This document shows, in pieces, positions 1-11,245 of a stretch of DNA of 64,000 nucleotides. Positions within the stretch are counted from its first letter, which is position 1. Each line of letters opens with the position of its first letter. The stretch lies in NCBI RefSeq assembly GCF_016808335.1, contig NC_053139.1, positions 16,486,782 through 16,550,781 of the forward strand, read 5' to 3'. The notes below the pieces were generated by a model. That model was given only the letters and a program-made list of their open reading frames with translations, had not been told where the DNA came from and ran no database searches. The stretch is from Panicum virgatum. Its lineage: Eukaryota; Streptophyta; Magnoliopsida; Poales; Poaceae. Made by a program: the position numbers and the translations under genes.

Positions 1-339
1 CTTCCAAGACAATGTGCGCTTCCTCAGCGTAGACATCAATGTCTTCATCTACAAATTTGTCATTGGGTGGGAATACATATATATGTAAGCAATTTTGCAA
101 AAATCTTTAGGTCTGCAATCAATACCTATAGCCATATTTAGGTCAAAGGTATGTGCTGTTGTCTGTTCTCCTTCATCTGCATGCAGCAAATTTTGCAACA
201 ATATTTAGGTCAGCAGGGTATAAGATTGTGGCATGGCATGGATAGCAAATTTTGCATATTACCTTCATTGATGATTGGATCTAATTCTTGAACAGGGACA
301 GCAGCATCATGTTCTGTTAAATTATGTTATGTAGTACTA
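1..339. other. Unassigned AT-rich intergenic sequence
   Basis: No long open frame, terminal repeat or recognised family. Short phrases such as 'gcaaattttgca' recur several times between about 90 and 260, which suggests an old decayed repeat, but I cannot name it. Confidence 0.4.
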
Positions 340-424
340 CATGGAAAATCAAGGACTAATTAAGTTTAATAGATTCATCTTGTAAATTAGTCTTCATTTA
401 TGCAATTAATTTATAATTAGTGTA
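340..424. repeat. hAT-like MITE fragment
   Basis: The phrases 'ggactaatta', 'aatagattcatct', 'gtaaattagtct' and 'tgcaattaattt' match, from memory, the interior of a very common grass MITE family whose consensus has 'aatagattcgtctcgcgaat' and 'gcaattagttttgtaattag'. Neither terminus is present, so this is a broken piece. It may be the relic of the same insertion event as the fragment at 648-863, but the two are separated by unrelated GC-richer DNA. Confidence 0.5.
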
Positions 425-647
425 CGAATGGACTCGCTCCCTCGGACAGGCCTCAGACACGGACAAATGATAGAAAAGGGGCAAGACGAGCGATCGCGCG
501 GCGCTATGAGAAAACATTGCAGGCGGGCGTACTCACTCCCTCATATATCAAACGGACGGAGTAAGAGCAGAAAAAATTTCATATTAAAGATGTAGCCTAA
601 TTAACATCCAACGTGCTGACTAAAAATTATGATCTAGCGATGTGATG
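425..647. other. Unassigned spacer between MITE fragments
   Basis: Mixed-composition sequence with no convincing ORF. Around 530-567 there is 'actccctcatatatcaaacg' followed by 'gacggagtaag', which resembles two short Stowaway-type ends brought close together. It is too short to call as an element. Confidence 0.3.
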
Positions 648-863
648 ATGTGCCATTACACAGGCAAGGGATATGTCTCGTGATACTATAGTAAATATAT
701 GTTATTTATAGATTAATTTGGCTTAATAAAATATGTCTTGTGAATTGGCCCTAGACTTATGCAATTAGTTTTACAATTAGCTCATATTTTGTCCTTCTAA
801 TTGGCATAAAAACATTTGGTATGACTAAGCTAAACTTTAGCCCATTTAATCCAAATAGCCCCC
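648..863. repeat. hAT-like MITE, 3' part
   Basis: Ends in 'ctaaactttagcccattta' followed by 'atccaaatagccccc', the typical outer end of the grass MITE family whose other end reads 'ggggctatttgga...'. The interior has 'gcttaataaa', 'gtgaattggccct' and 'gcaattagttttacaattag'. The left terminus is not visible, so the copy looks truncated. Family assignment is from memory. Confidence 0.55.
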
Positions 864-2040
864 ACAGCTGGTTTCTACTATCGTCAAATTTCGGCTTTAT
901 AGTAGATGGGTAAACACCACACACCATACAATATTTTTGTCCACAATCACTTGATGAGTTAATGTAAAAAATTTGATCACAGTCTATCTCTGATCCCCTT
1001 CCTCGCGCCTACGTTGACCAACCATAGGAACAATATTGCAAGAAAAAAATGGAAAAAAGTCATAGCAAACATTTTTGCTAGTACATGTTAAGGTGGGAGC
1101 AACACAATGTGTTAGAGTCCAGTAGTTGAGCACCGCTGCCGATAAAGAGAGTCAGAACTAAATGACCTGGGAATGATATATTGTTTTGTGAGCAATGATT
1201 AAGTAGTTTTCATACATGTCTTCTATATAAAAGGTTTTTTTCGAGGTCACAACCTTTGGTGATATTACTTGATAGAAAATAATTATCGTTTAGATTGCCT
1301 CAGTGTCCCTGCTATTTTGTTTGCTAACACAATTGCATATTTGCATTCATAGTTTCACATATTTAAGTCTAATATATACATTCATCTCTCCGTAAATATT
1401 TATAAAGTGTCCATTTTCGAAAACTTTAAAGATATGTATACTTCTTCAAATATGTAATGCATACTTGGAGGAAGGTTCTAGAAGAATGGTGAGAATTCAT
1501 GGATACTTTCGGTGCTCCATGACAATGGAAGGAACAATGTAGAAACTATATATTTAATATCATAGAAAATATATCTGGTTAGTGGATAAGGATAAAAGAA
1601 AAATCTAGAGTTAGATATTTGTAACAGAAGAGTGTGAAAGTTGGCATCAATGATCATGGGCACTTATAAATAGAGGTGCTCTCATCTCTCTTGCTGTATC
1701 AAGTGAAATGCCAATAGGCTATTTGGAAGATGACATAGATACATAAAGAAGTGATATGGTATTGTAACATGGCATGAATAGTGTAAGAGTAGCCATATAA
1801 AAAGTGTAAAGTCCTTGTATTGCGTATATTTTGTAATAGATTGCTAATACTTATTTGTTTTATAGATATATTAGATTCAAGCAAAATTAAGGGTCAGGGA
1901 ATACCCAACTTTGAAATTTTAACTCCGCCACTGGACAATGGCTGCTTAAATTTTATATAATTTAGAATATAACTATTGGGTAAGAAAATTATGTAGTAAC
2001 ACAACATCAAGCAATATTCTTCAGTGGGCTTGTCGATCCT
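864..2040. other. Unassigned intergenic sequence
   Basis: AT-rich DNA with only short, unconvincing open frames on either strand. The phrase 'aactccgccactgga' near 1920 is common in decayed grass transposon or gene-end sequence, but nothing here supports a gene call. Confidence 0.35.
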
Positions 2041-2215
2041 TGGACCGGAGCTTAATCCAAGTATTCACACAAAAAGGACAAGCAAAATAAAGGAAGAATA
2101 ACTTAGGAAGACGAGCGTCATACCTCAACCGGAGCATAATCCAAGTATTCACACAAAAAGGACAAATCACAAAGAAAGGAACTGTAACTTAGGAAGATGA
2201 GCGGCATATACCTCG
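2041..2215. repeat. Tandem duplication of about 87 bp
   Basis: Two adjacent imperfect copies, about 2041-2126 and 2127-2215. Both contain 'aatccaagtattcacacaaa' and 'aacttaggaaga' and end in 'atacctc'. The second copy runs directly into the GC-rich island. Differences between copies are small substitutions and short indels. Confidence 0.75.
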
Positions 2216-2500
2216 TCCCAGGCCCTGCTCGGCCACCGTCGGCCGTCTGCCACGGAGCGCCGGTGCCCTGCGGTTGCGGGAGTGCGGGGCTGCAGGCTGT
2301 CGCAAATCGCTCGTCGCCACATGCTCGCTGAGGCGCCGGCCGCCGGCAGCCTGGCCGCGCCGCCTAGGGTTCAGTCGGGAGTGTGGCTGGGGGAAGCGGG
2401 AGGACTGAGGACAGACTGAGGAGGATGAGTTACGAGTCGGGGGAGCCAACGGGCTCCGTTGGTCAGACCACGGAGGCCCAGCTGAGTGCCAATGGGCCAT
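2189..2500 (-). pseudogene. GC-rich island, possible exon-1-like gene fragment
   Basis: This stretch is much richer in GC than its surroundings and is open on the minus strand for about 100 codons, with Pro, Arg and Ser in abundance. Read on the minus strand it holds 'aaccctaggcggcg', typical of grass 5' leaders, and it ends in 'gggacgag' followed by 'gtatatgcc', which could be a splice donor. No protein family is recognisable. It could be a gene fragment captured by a transposon, a decayed first exon, or chance. The reading frame alone is weak evidence because GC-rich DNA lacks stops. Confidence 0.25.
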
Positions 2501-2659
2501 GTGTGGCCGTGCGGGCTTTTGGGTGGAAGGTGTGTAGGCTGCTACGTTTTTGTTTTGAATTTATTTATTTTTATTTATACTTTTTATTTTATAATTTTTC
2601 AAAAATATACTTCCAATCAAAAAATCTGCAGATATATACCACTGCCGCCGAATGAAATA

Positions 2660-2915
2660 CTTCCTCTGTCCACAAAAGAATGCAACTATGGGATCAATGC
2701 TGTCAAACTAGTTCAAATTTGACCAAATTGATAGTAAACTGTATTAGCGCTTATGTCACCATATAATTTATTATGAAACTATATTCTATAACTAATCTAA
2801 TAGTACTTATTTTGCATCATGAATGTTATTATTTTTTACATAACATTAGTCAAAATTTAAACTGTTTGACTTCTCGAAAAGCAAGAATTTCCTTTTGTTT
2901 TATGGACAGAGGAAG
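2660..2915. mobile_element. Stowaway-type MITE
   Basis: The ends are inverted copies: 'cttcctctgtccacaaaaga' at the left and 'tttatggacagaggaag' at the right, each flanked by TA (2658-2659 and 2916-2917). This is the classic grass Tc1/mariner-derived Stowaway pattern ('ctccctccgtcc...'). The 256-bp interior is AT-rich and non-coding. Confidence 0.85.
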
Positions 2916-2917
2916 TA

Positions 2918-3608
2918 GCTACAACTGGATGAACTGCTGGTAGGTGCGCTATAGCAACTTTACCGCCGATTCATCCGGCGGAATTTTCATGACTTGGACA
3001 GCTCACTTTGAAAAAAAAATCATAACTAATTATATGAACTCGGATGGAGATAAACTTTATATGAAAATTGTGGATCTCGATGAGATCTACAACTTTGTAG
3101 TTCAAACTGATTTTATTTGGAGCCTTATTGGGGCTAAAATAACCAATAAAAGCTTCAAATCTAAAATTTAATTTTGGATAAGAAGCTTGTGTCAATTATT
3201 TGAGCATCAAGATGACTGCAATGAAAAAAGTTTGTACTATAAAGTTGTAGATCTCTCTGAGTTCTACGATTTTCATATACAGCTTATCTCCATACAAGTT
3301 CATACAAATTAATTATTATTCTTTGAAAGTGTGTTGTCCAGTGTTCGGATAAAATTTTAAATTTTAGATTTGAAATTTATATCAATTATTTGAGTCCCAA
3401 GATAGCTACGAATGAAAAACATTTGAACTAAAAAGTTGTAGATCTCATCGAGATCTATGATTTTCATGTAAAAATTTATCTCCATACGAGTTCATATAGA
3501 TTAGTTATAATTTTATGAAAGTGAGCTATCAAGACAGGGAAATTCTGCTAGATGAACCAGCGGTTAGGTTGCTACAGTGCACCTACCTCCGGTTCATCTG
3601 ACTGTAGC
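2918..3608. mobile_element. Foldback element with internal repeats
   Basis: The outer ends pair as an inverted repeat: 'gctacaactggatgaac' at 2918 against the reverse complement of 'ttcatctgactgtagc' at 3593-3608, continuing inward through 'taggtgcgctatagcaac' (2941-2958) and its partner at 3568-3585. Longer inner arms (about 2969-3107 and 3422-3554) also pair. A further copy of the right arm lies in direct orientation at about 3226-3345. The internal ORFs are by-products of the repeat. No target-site duplication is clear because the element abuts the Stowaway MITE. Confidence 0.6.
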
Positions 3609-3914
3609 CATTTCCTTCGGCGGAAAAGCGGTATAGATCAGCAAATTGTTTGATTGGATGTATATTTTTTAAAATTCATAAAAAATAAAAAAAATTATTT
3701 TGCCGGAAGAGTGTGTGACTTTGAGAGCCTGTTATGTTGTGTACTATTTTTATTTTGTGGCAAATATTTTTTAATTACACATGGGATTTATAGTATAGTA
3801 ACAAATATGTCCACTCATTTTCATGGACAAAGATCACGTATGAGTCATGGTAGATTTTTTTCAGCGGTGGGTTTTCTTCTACCAATATTTTACTTGTTTT
3901 TATGTTCTCAATGT
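3609..3914. other. Unassigned AT-rich spacer
   Basis: Sequence between the foldback element and solo LTR H. An ORF of about 100 codons runs through it and into H, but it has no recognisable domain and no conserved composition, so I do not call it a gene. It could be part of the same host sequence that resumes at 8377. Confidence 0.3.
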
Positions 3915-6900
3915 TGTGGCGGAATTGTCCAATTTATCCCGACTTCAGAGCGCCAGATCGCCTTTTTACAAAGATAATATCGTTATCACTCTTAAGACAG
4001 AACAAATCCAGTAGTCTGTCGGGTTTCACCCGAATCATCCACCGTACAACAGATATGCGTACATGATCATTTTGCATTGGAGCATCAGATATTATGCACA
4101 AATGTTCCATATAGATCATAAAACAAGATAAGAGTTATTACATAACAAGAACAACCCTTAATGCATGCCAAACTATAGAGTTTGAAACACGCAGATCCTA
4201 TGGACGTAGAGTTGGTTAACATGCAGGCCTTAATTCACAAGAGTTTATATAAAATATCGGAAGGTGTATGGACTCATCAGCATACACTCCGGGTCTTGAG
4301 ATCTTGAAATATTGAATTCCGAGCTCCTTTTGTATCAGCTGAACACACACAAGCACAAACACTGAGTACAAAAGGTACTCAGCAAGACTGACCCGACTAA
4401 CTAATATAAATATATAAGTTTCAAGGATATGCAAGGCTTGTTGAGTGGACTGGTTTGTTTGGTGGCAACATTTGGATTTACTAGATACTAACCTTTATTC
4501 AAACAGATCCAATTACTAATTAAACCGAAAGATAAAGTTTACTTATCACATTCATCAAGATACTTCTAGATTCAGCAAACCAAAACTTTTATCAAGGTTG
4601 CATCGTACTTACTTTACGATGTTTAAGCGATATCAAGCGGCATTCATAACCGAGAAGTGCAGCGATTCGAATCGATTATACACCCGCAGGGGGATCCTTG
4701 ATCACACGTCATGTACGCATTCCTGGGGTGGACTGTACGTGGCAACCTTTGGCCTGATCTCGACACAGATTTCAGACTACGACCCCGCCAACTTCCCACG
4801 CCAGGTGGGGTAATACTCGGTTCAAGAATCTAGGTCAAACAAGTTACATCAGCTTAATGGTCCCATTCAGCCTTCATGCGAATCAATATGTTCAATACTT
4901 GATCAAGGTTGAACATGCCATAGATCCTTATTTCTTTCTTTGGAAGTGAGGATAGAATTAGAGCTCCTCTTCTGTTCTGTACTCAGCGACCACCATACAT
5001 GTCCCATATTTTCTTGATTGAATGGAGTGAACCTTTTGCTAGTATCTTGACTATTATTGCTTTTAGAGTAGTACACTTTTAGACAATTGGGTTCAATCTA
5101 AACTAGTTGAAAGGTGGCATCTATGTACTTAAGTCAACGAAGTTAAACATGCATAAGATGGGTATTCAAACAATTCCTAGACTTAAGCATTCAAATGCAG
5201 TACGTAAATAATAATATAAGTTAATTAAAATTAGTAGGCATAGATGCTCCGGTGCTTGCCTTGTTCTGATTCGGAAGGTGAAGCTTCAACTTGAATTTCT
5301 TATACGAGCTTTATCCTGATCAACTTCCTTTCTCCTCTTCCAAAGCCTCGGACAATGACTCGACGCGCTTGACTCACACAGCTTGGCCTTTAGGTTCTAA
5401 GCGTATGATATGTAGAATCGATGCAAGTAAAATATTTTAGAAAATGGATCACAACTTCCAATCTCAAAAAAGTTGTAATCCAACACCTAATTACCCTTCT
5501 ACAAACCCTAACACATTTTATCCTAATTATTTAAACCCTAAAACAAATTTTAAATAATTCTTTAAGCTTGAGTTATTCTATAATAGAAAATCCTTATTTC
5601 CTATTTATTATTATTCCTAAGTATTTCTAATAATTGGTTAATAATTATACATATTTCATAATTTTATGAACTACGGATTTAAGTATTTATTTAAATACCT
5701 TAATGAATAAGGAAAGTAAATAAAAATCCTTAATATTATCCTTGGGCTTTTATTTTTTTAATGCAAAAAGAAAAATCACACAAACCTAATAAATTGATTT
5801 GACTATTTATGGACATTTCTAAAATTTATAATGAATTAAACAAGTTAAGCATTAAAAGAAATCTAAACTAATCTTATTTGCACAAAACCCCTTGAGAAAA
5901 CTAACCTCTCCCAACTCTGCACCTCCTCCCTCTCTTTCTACTCAGGCGTGGTCAGCCTGAGGAACAGGGGCGACGGCGCCCCTGGCCTCGCCGGCGGCGA
6001 GCCTTGCCAGTGGCCAAAACCTGCCCCCGAGCAAACCCCAGCAACGGCACGATCCCCAGAACTCGCGGTCCCGAAGCACGGCCGTCCCCAGGCGAGAGAC
6101 GCCCTATAACAGGCAACAGACCGGCCCTGGCCACGGCGACCAGCCCCGATGGCGCTTCCCCTCGCCCACCCTTAGCTTGGGAAGCACCACAAGCACCCCA
6201 AAAACATGCCACGACACCGGATTGGCCTCGGTGCAGCCTGAGCACACGGCTCAACGATAGCACCCTCGGCGACGGCTCGGCCGCGGCGACGCCGCGCGTT
6301 CCGGCCGGCCCGAGCACAGAACAAGACGGCAACTAGATCCTACAGCAACTATAGGACCTCACGACCCTGCTAGACCTACCAGAACGGATTGCAAGCCTCG
6401 GGAAAACAGAGCTCACCGGCGACATGCCCTTTTCTGTATGGAAGCGGACTGAGGAAGAAGATGACCGGGATTTGGGGCTCCGGTGGTGGATTTAATTCGG
6501 GAATGGCTCAAAAGGATTGGTGAAGACGATGCGCGAGGAATTGGAGGAAGATCGAGCGAGGGCGAGGAATTTCGTTCAGCATGGGGCTCAAGGCTGAAGA
6601 TGATGAACTGACCGAGAGGAATAGAAATGATCTGATCAGCTATATTTTTTCAAATTCTTCACCGTGATCCATTGCCACCTCCTGCCTGCCTGTTAGAGCG
6701 TGTCCCAACTGCATACTCGACGCGTGGAAGAGGATAAAATCGAGCAGATACAGTAGAAGTCTGAATTGACTGAATCGAGCTATTTTCAGCCCTAAACCCC
6801 AATCTTTGGGCCCTTTATTCTCCAAATTTCATTACCAAACATTGAAATCGTCCAAAATAAAAGTTGTGGACCTCACATTTGGATATACTTTTGTTTTGAG

Positions 6901-8376
6901 GCACAGGTCAAATTCAGCCTCAATCATAGCTAAAAACTGCTGGCTGGTTCAGCCGACTTTCAGAAATTCACAAATATATATTCCATTTAGGAAAAAGTCT
7001 ATATCACACCCTTAACTATGGAGGATGGACTGCATAACCCCCAACCTATAAAATGGTATATATCACCCCCTGGACTTTCTAAAACCGGTCAAATTACCAC
7101 CCTAAGGTAGTTTTGAAAAATCATAGTAAATCACAAAAAAAACATAAAATAGAAAATCCAATTGTGTTAGACTTCAAATGAGTAGATCTACACAGTGAAC
7201 ATATAATATGATATTTTTTGGTATATTTTTTTTACAGCTATGAAGAAAAGCATAGATCTAAAGTTACAGAAAAATATATTAAAGCATGTCATATTATATA
7301 TTCACTGTGTAGATCTACTCATTTGAAGTCTAACACAATTGAATTTTCTATTTTATGATTTTTCTGCGATTTACTATAATTTTTCAAAACTGCTTTAGGG
7401 GGTAATTTGACCGGTTTTGGAAAGTTCAGGGGGGTGATATAGACCGTTTCATAGGTTGGGGGTTATGTAGTCCACCCTTCATAGTTGAGAGGGTGATATA
7501 GACTTTTTCCTTCCATTTACCTGTTTTTGCATTCAAATTTAAATACATTTCTGCACTTTTCCATAGGAACAAATAGTACCCTTGTGAAGTATGAACATCC
7601 AAGTTTCCATTTTATACTTGTTATACAAATTTTCTACATCAAATGTTATTTTATTTACCCCCAAACTCAGCCATTTATCACTGTTTTCAGACTTGGCAAA
7701 TTCGTTAGTCTTTGTTGAATTGTGGTACTTCTTCGAACTTTGGAGCTTCCAAACATGATCAAAACATTATTCAAACTCTTCCAATTTAGTTTCATGGCAA
7801 AGTGCATACTTCACAGTATCTTTTCCATGTTGACCCCATGTTGAGTTAGTCAACAAAATTTCAAATTAGGATCACTTAGGGTTTGATCCCACTCATTAAA
7901 AAGGGTGAGTTGTCACAGCCAAACTTTGGGCCCCTCAAATAAATTGTTAACACCTCCAAAACACTCCAACCTTAGTTCCTTTGCAAAGTATACACTTTGT
8001 ATTGTATTCTCATGCTAACCAATGATCGACTTGCTTAGCAACATTTTCAATTATAAGCTGCTAAACATAGTCAAGTAGTCATTTTGTCTTTTTGAGGTAA
8101 CACCTCAAATTCAATCCCTTTCTTATGGAAATTTGGATTCCATATTTCAAATTTGAGTGTCCTTTGTTGAAATATGTTGTTTGACACTCTTCAAAGATGT
8201 GCATTCAAACATTCCAAACTTTTCAAATTTGGACGAAGTTTGATCCAATTTGATCTACTCTAGTTTGACTTTTCTTTACTCTATTTTCTTTCCTTTTCCT
8301 TTCTCATCTCCCTTTCATCTTCTTAACCCTAGTTGCTTAGGGTTGATCCATGCTCATAATATGGTGGGTTGTCACA
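3915..8376 (-). mobile_element. Solo LTR H, RIRE3/Tekay-like chromovirus
   Basis: The left end 'tgtggcggaattgtcc' matches the left end of the LTRs of chromovirus C ('tgtggcagaaccacct'), and both share 'tatcccg' soon after. The right end is '...gggttgtcaca', like the C LTR end 'gggtgtcaca'. Flanking pentamers are AATGT (3910-3914) and AACGT (8377-8381), one mismatch, as expected for an old target duplication. The interior also parallels C: a 'ctcagcaagact' segment near 4378 and a GC-rich block at about 5945-6340. No gag or pol and no second LTR lie nearby, so this is a solo LTR left by LTR-LTR recombination. Its length is inflated by a MITE. Orientation is inferred from C. Confidence 0.7.
6990..7510. 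mobile_element. Mutator-like MITE with 9-bp TSD
   Basis: The ends are 'ggaaaaagtctatatcac' and its inverted partner 'gtgatatagactttttcc'. The two halves pair over nearly the whole length around an AT-rich centre near 7200-7260, so the element is a long foldback. It is flanked by identical 9-mers, TTCCATTTA, at 6981-6989 and 7511-7519. A 9-bp duplication with long terminal inverted repeats points to the Mutator superfamily. It has no coding capacity and inserted into solo LTR H. Confidence 0.85.
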
Positions 8377-8683
8377 AACGTATTCAAGTCTGTTTTGGAC
8401 ACATTATGGTGTGGATTGATTCTTATTATATATACTTTGGATCCACCCATTGGTGATTTTGTTGGACCAAACCAAAATTTATGGTAGAAATATTGTGTGC
8501 TTTGGAAATATAGGTAAATATATACAAACTTTTTTGTCAACAATAATTGGTATTCAGTTGAATACCTATAAATTTAATTGGACTCATCCCTATCATGGCA
8601 GGGTGCAGGACGGTGTGGCGGTGGTTGGAGCACATGGAGTGACACATGGTATTATGCTCATGGCGGATGTTTGAACGTAGATC

Positions 8684-9016
8684 ATGGTGAGTGCATATTT
8701 GGCGAAAGAATTCAGCAAGCATGTCATTAGACTACAGGACACTATAGAAGCAGTTGTCTCGAGAACATTCGAGCTGGATAGAGAAAAAGATGAATTGACT
8801 TATGCCCTTCGTAATCCATAACATCTGGGTCGAACACGAGGTAAAGACGTCCTTCCAGGGAAATATGGGTCTAGGGAGTTCATCATCACCTACAAAAGTT
8901 GGCAAAAAAAGGAAGAACGAGGAGTGAGAGCACTTGAGAAGGCTTGAAGAACAATTGTTATCACGTGATGCAAGAATGGAGGATTAAATTTAAATGGCAA
9001 GTGGCCTTAGCAATGG
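8684..9016 (+). pseudogene. CACTA ORF1-like fragment, upstream part
   Basis: Reading from the ATG at 8684 gives an alpha-helical, charged stretch followed by a stop and then 'HLGRTRGKDV' and a Lys/Glu-rich run. The pattern 'GRTRGKG' followed by a charged helix is familiar from TNP1-like/Transposase_24-type proteins of grass CACTA elements. At least two in-frame stops are present, so it is not functional. The fragment is cut at 9016 by the target duplication of A1. Assignment is from memory of the family and rests on a short motif. Confidence 0.4.
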
Positions 9017-9021
9017 GCCAG

Positions 9022-9537
9022 TGTTGATGGTGCTTAAGTGCCATTATCACCCGTCAACTATACTCAATAATAAAGGAAAACTACATGCCTTACTCACATA
9101 TTTGTATCACTAACCTCGCTCCATAGTTGTTTTCGAGTTTTGTACATTTCAGATGAGCAGGAGCGGAATAAGATGAAAACACGCAGCAGACGCCATACAC
9201 CTACGCAGAATATCGCATCCGGCGTCACACCCTTACAAAGAGGGCCCACATGTCAGAGGAAACGGGGCCTCCACGCAAGATGCACCAGAGGATAAGCATC
9301 AAAGAATATACCATCCAGCAGAAGATCAGGCCGAGAGGCTGCCAGGTGGGGTCGGCCGAACCTGGCCTGGTTCCCGTCCAGGTGCACTTCGAGGAGGTGT
9401 GGCTGCCAAGGCACCTGATCACCTTCCATATGTGCGTTGGCGGGAAACTGACCTCTAGAGCTATAAATAGGCCTCTCCTCCACCCCCCTCAACAGACACA
9501 CACACACACACACACACACACTTCATTCCACTTCATT
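9022..9537 (+). repeat. 5' LTR fragment of A1
   Basis: Matches the first ~515 bp of the complete A1 3' LTR, including a GC-rich palindrome region (about 9345-9375), a TATA box TATAAATA (9462-9469) and a CA dinucleotide run (about 9494-9521). After 'cttcattcca' it changes abruptly to ORF2 sequence. Confidence 0.85.
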
Positions 9538-10377
9538 GCAGAACCACAAGCCGAGGACATGGAGATAGATGAAGATGAACCACGACCAGTGCGGAACGAT
9601 GAGTTGATGATATTATATGCCATGGTCAACAAAATCCGAATCTCCCCTGCACAAGCAATGGTTAAGCAATGGCTCACAAATTTTCGGATGACGGGTCCTA
9701 TTGAATGCACTTTTTTGGTCACCCGCATCGCATCAAACATGGGGATCTTAGATGGAAACCCCGTTCCCTTCATTGAGGAGCCCCGTGTTATGATCGATGA
9801 GGCGTACTTGGTTCAAGGCCACACACTCAAGAAAGGCCCAGATGACTCCTTGATTTTCTTTTCGCTTGGTTATACAAGCGCGGGGTATCATCTGTATAAC
9901 TGCCGTTCGCTAACCATACCTCTTGTTCCACAAGAGGAGAGCCGTAGGCATAGTATTTCTGGTCTTTCTGGCAGGGTTACAAGAAGCAGGGCAAGAAGGG
10001 AGGAGTTCATGCAGCAGCAACCTCAGCCTCAACCACAGCAATATGAGGCTGGAGGTTCGTCATGGCAGAGTGCCAGCTCCACCGAGTGGGCACGACAGGC
10101 CTCAGGGCACCGGTCCACTAGTTCCAGCTCCAGTGGTCCCCCGCGACGTACAGCTTCGTCCAGAGGCTTCGCCACTCTGACTCGGCAGATGGGCGAGCTG
10201 AACACGCGCACCACCAACATCGACGAGTCGTTGGGCCAGCACATCGAGTCAACTCAAAACTAGCAGAGATACACAGGCAAGAGGATCCGCAACCTGGAGC
10301 AGCAACAGCAGCAATCCCAGGAGGAGTGGAGGGCATACTACCATTGGGCTGGGTTTAATCCCAACCAGCAGCAGTGA
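9538..10377 (+). pseudogene. A-type ORF2, deleted copy in A1
   Basis: Carries the acidic segment 'PQAEDMEIDEDE' fused to the back two thirds of ORF2, starting 'PRPVRNDELMILYAMVNK'. The missing middle spans what in A2 is about 56640-57130, and the short sequence GATGA occurs at both deletion edges. After the globular part come a basic stretch 'RVTRSRARREEF', a Gln-rich segment and a Ser-rich segment, ending at TAG 10261-10263. The frame stays open after this TAG for another ~37 codons to TGA at 10375-10377. The 337-codon open frame from ATG 9250 joins LTR sequence to ORF2 and is chimeric. The protein resembles what plant genome annotation calls 'putative plant transposon protein'. Its function is not known to me. 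Confidence 0.7.
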
Positions 10378-11203
10378 GCCTGAAGCTAGCTTGGGGGAGG
10401 ACCCCCATGAGAGGTACCTTGTATCAAACTCTATCTTTACTGCTTTCAAAACCTTGCATGAAACCAAATAAAAATTTGCAAAAGTCTAAAAATCCTTAAA
10501 AATTCGCATAACTAAAATCAAATAAAAATTGGCAAAACCTTTAAAAACCCAAAAATATTTACTTGCTTTCCAGTATGTGTAGTAAGCATGTGTAGTTTTT
10601 CCTTGTTGAGATGATGAATAGTTGCTCTGTTAGTTCCTTTCATATGCCTAGTTACAACCTTGTGCTCTCCCTAAGTTTTGAGTTTGGTGGCTAGATGTTC
10701 AAACCTTAAGCTTGAAACTTGTGGGTAGCGAAAAAGCAGAATTCGAATCTAGGTTGTTGTGGGTTATGATATGGCTGAAAAGAGTTGCTATGATCTTCTC
10801 CTACGTGATGCTTGATATCCAGAGTATTTCTTTTCAAAAATACAAAAATAAAAATAAAAGTTCCTTGGTGATATGCAATTCCCATCCAGAGCCATATGAG
10901 TTATAAGTTTGAACAGCCTTTCCACATATTCAACTTGTCATCTCATTGAGCTTTGTCAAATTGTTGTGACCCTTTGTGAGAATCACTTCATACGCCCATG
11001 ATCAAGATCACGTACACGACCACTCACATGCTATACTTCTAACACCTGGAAGATAGCAAGTACATCCATCCATCCACAAATAAAACTCCATGTTGTACCA
11101 TGTTTATCTCTCTCCAAAGTTATCATCATGATGTATGAGCTATACAAAAAGAAATAAAAGATGCATACCCAAAGAAGGTATGCCACATGCCCACAAGGCA
11201 TGT

Positions 11204-11245
<42 letters not shown>

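Noticed and set aside
1478..1884. Short minus-strand ORFs in the left intergenic DNA
   Set aside because: About 61 codons each, AT-rich, rich in Ile, Tyr and Phe as expected from composition. No start context, domain or conservation signal.
7905..7925. 'gagttgtcacag' as the right end of solo LTR H
   Set aside because: It resembles the LTR end, but the following bases (GCCAA) do not match the left flank AATGT, while the end at 8376 gives AACGT.
9250..10263. A 337-codon ORF that looks like a host gene
   Set aside because: Its first third is LTR sequence including a CA microsatellite, and the rest is ORF2 with an internal deletion. It is a chimera created by deletion.
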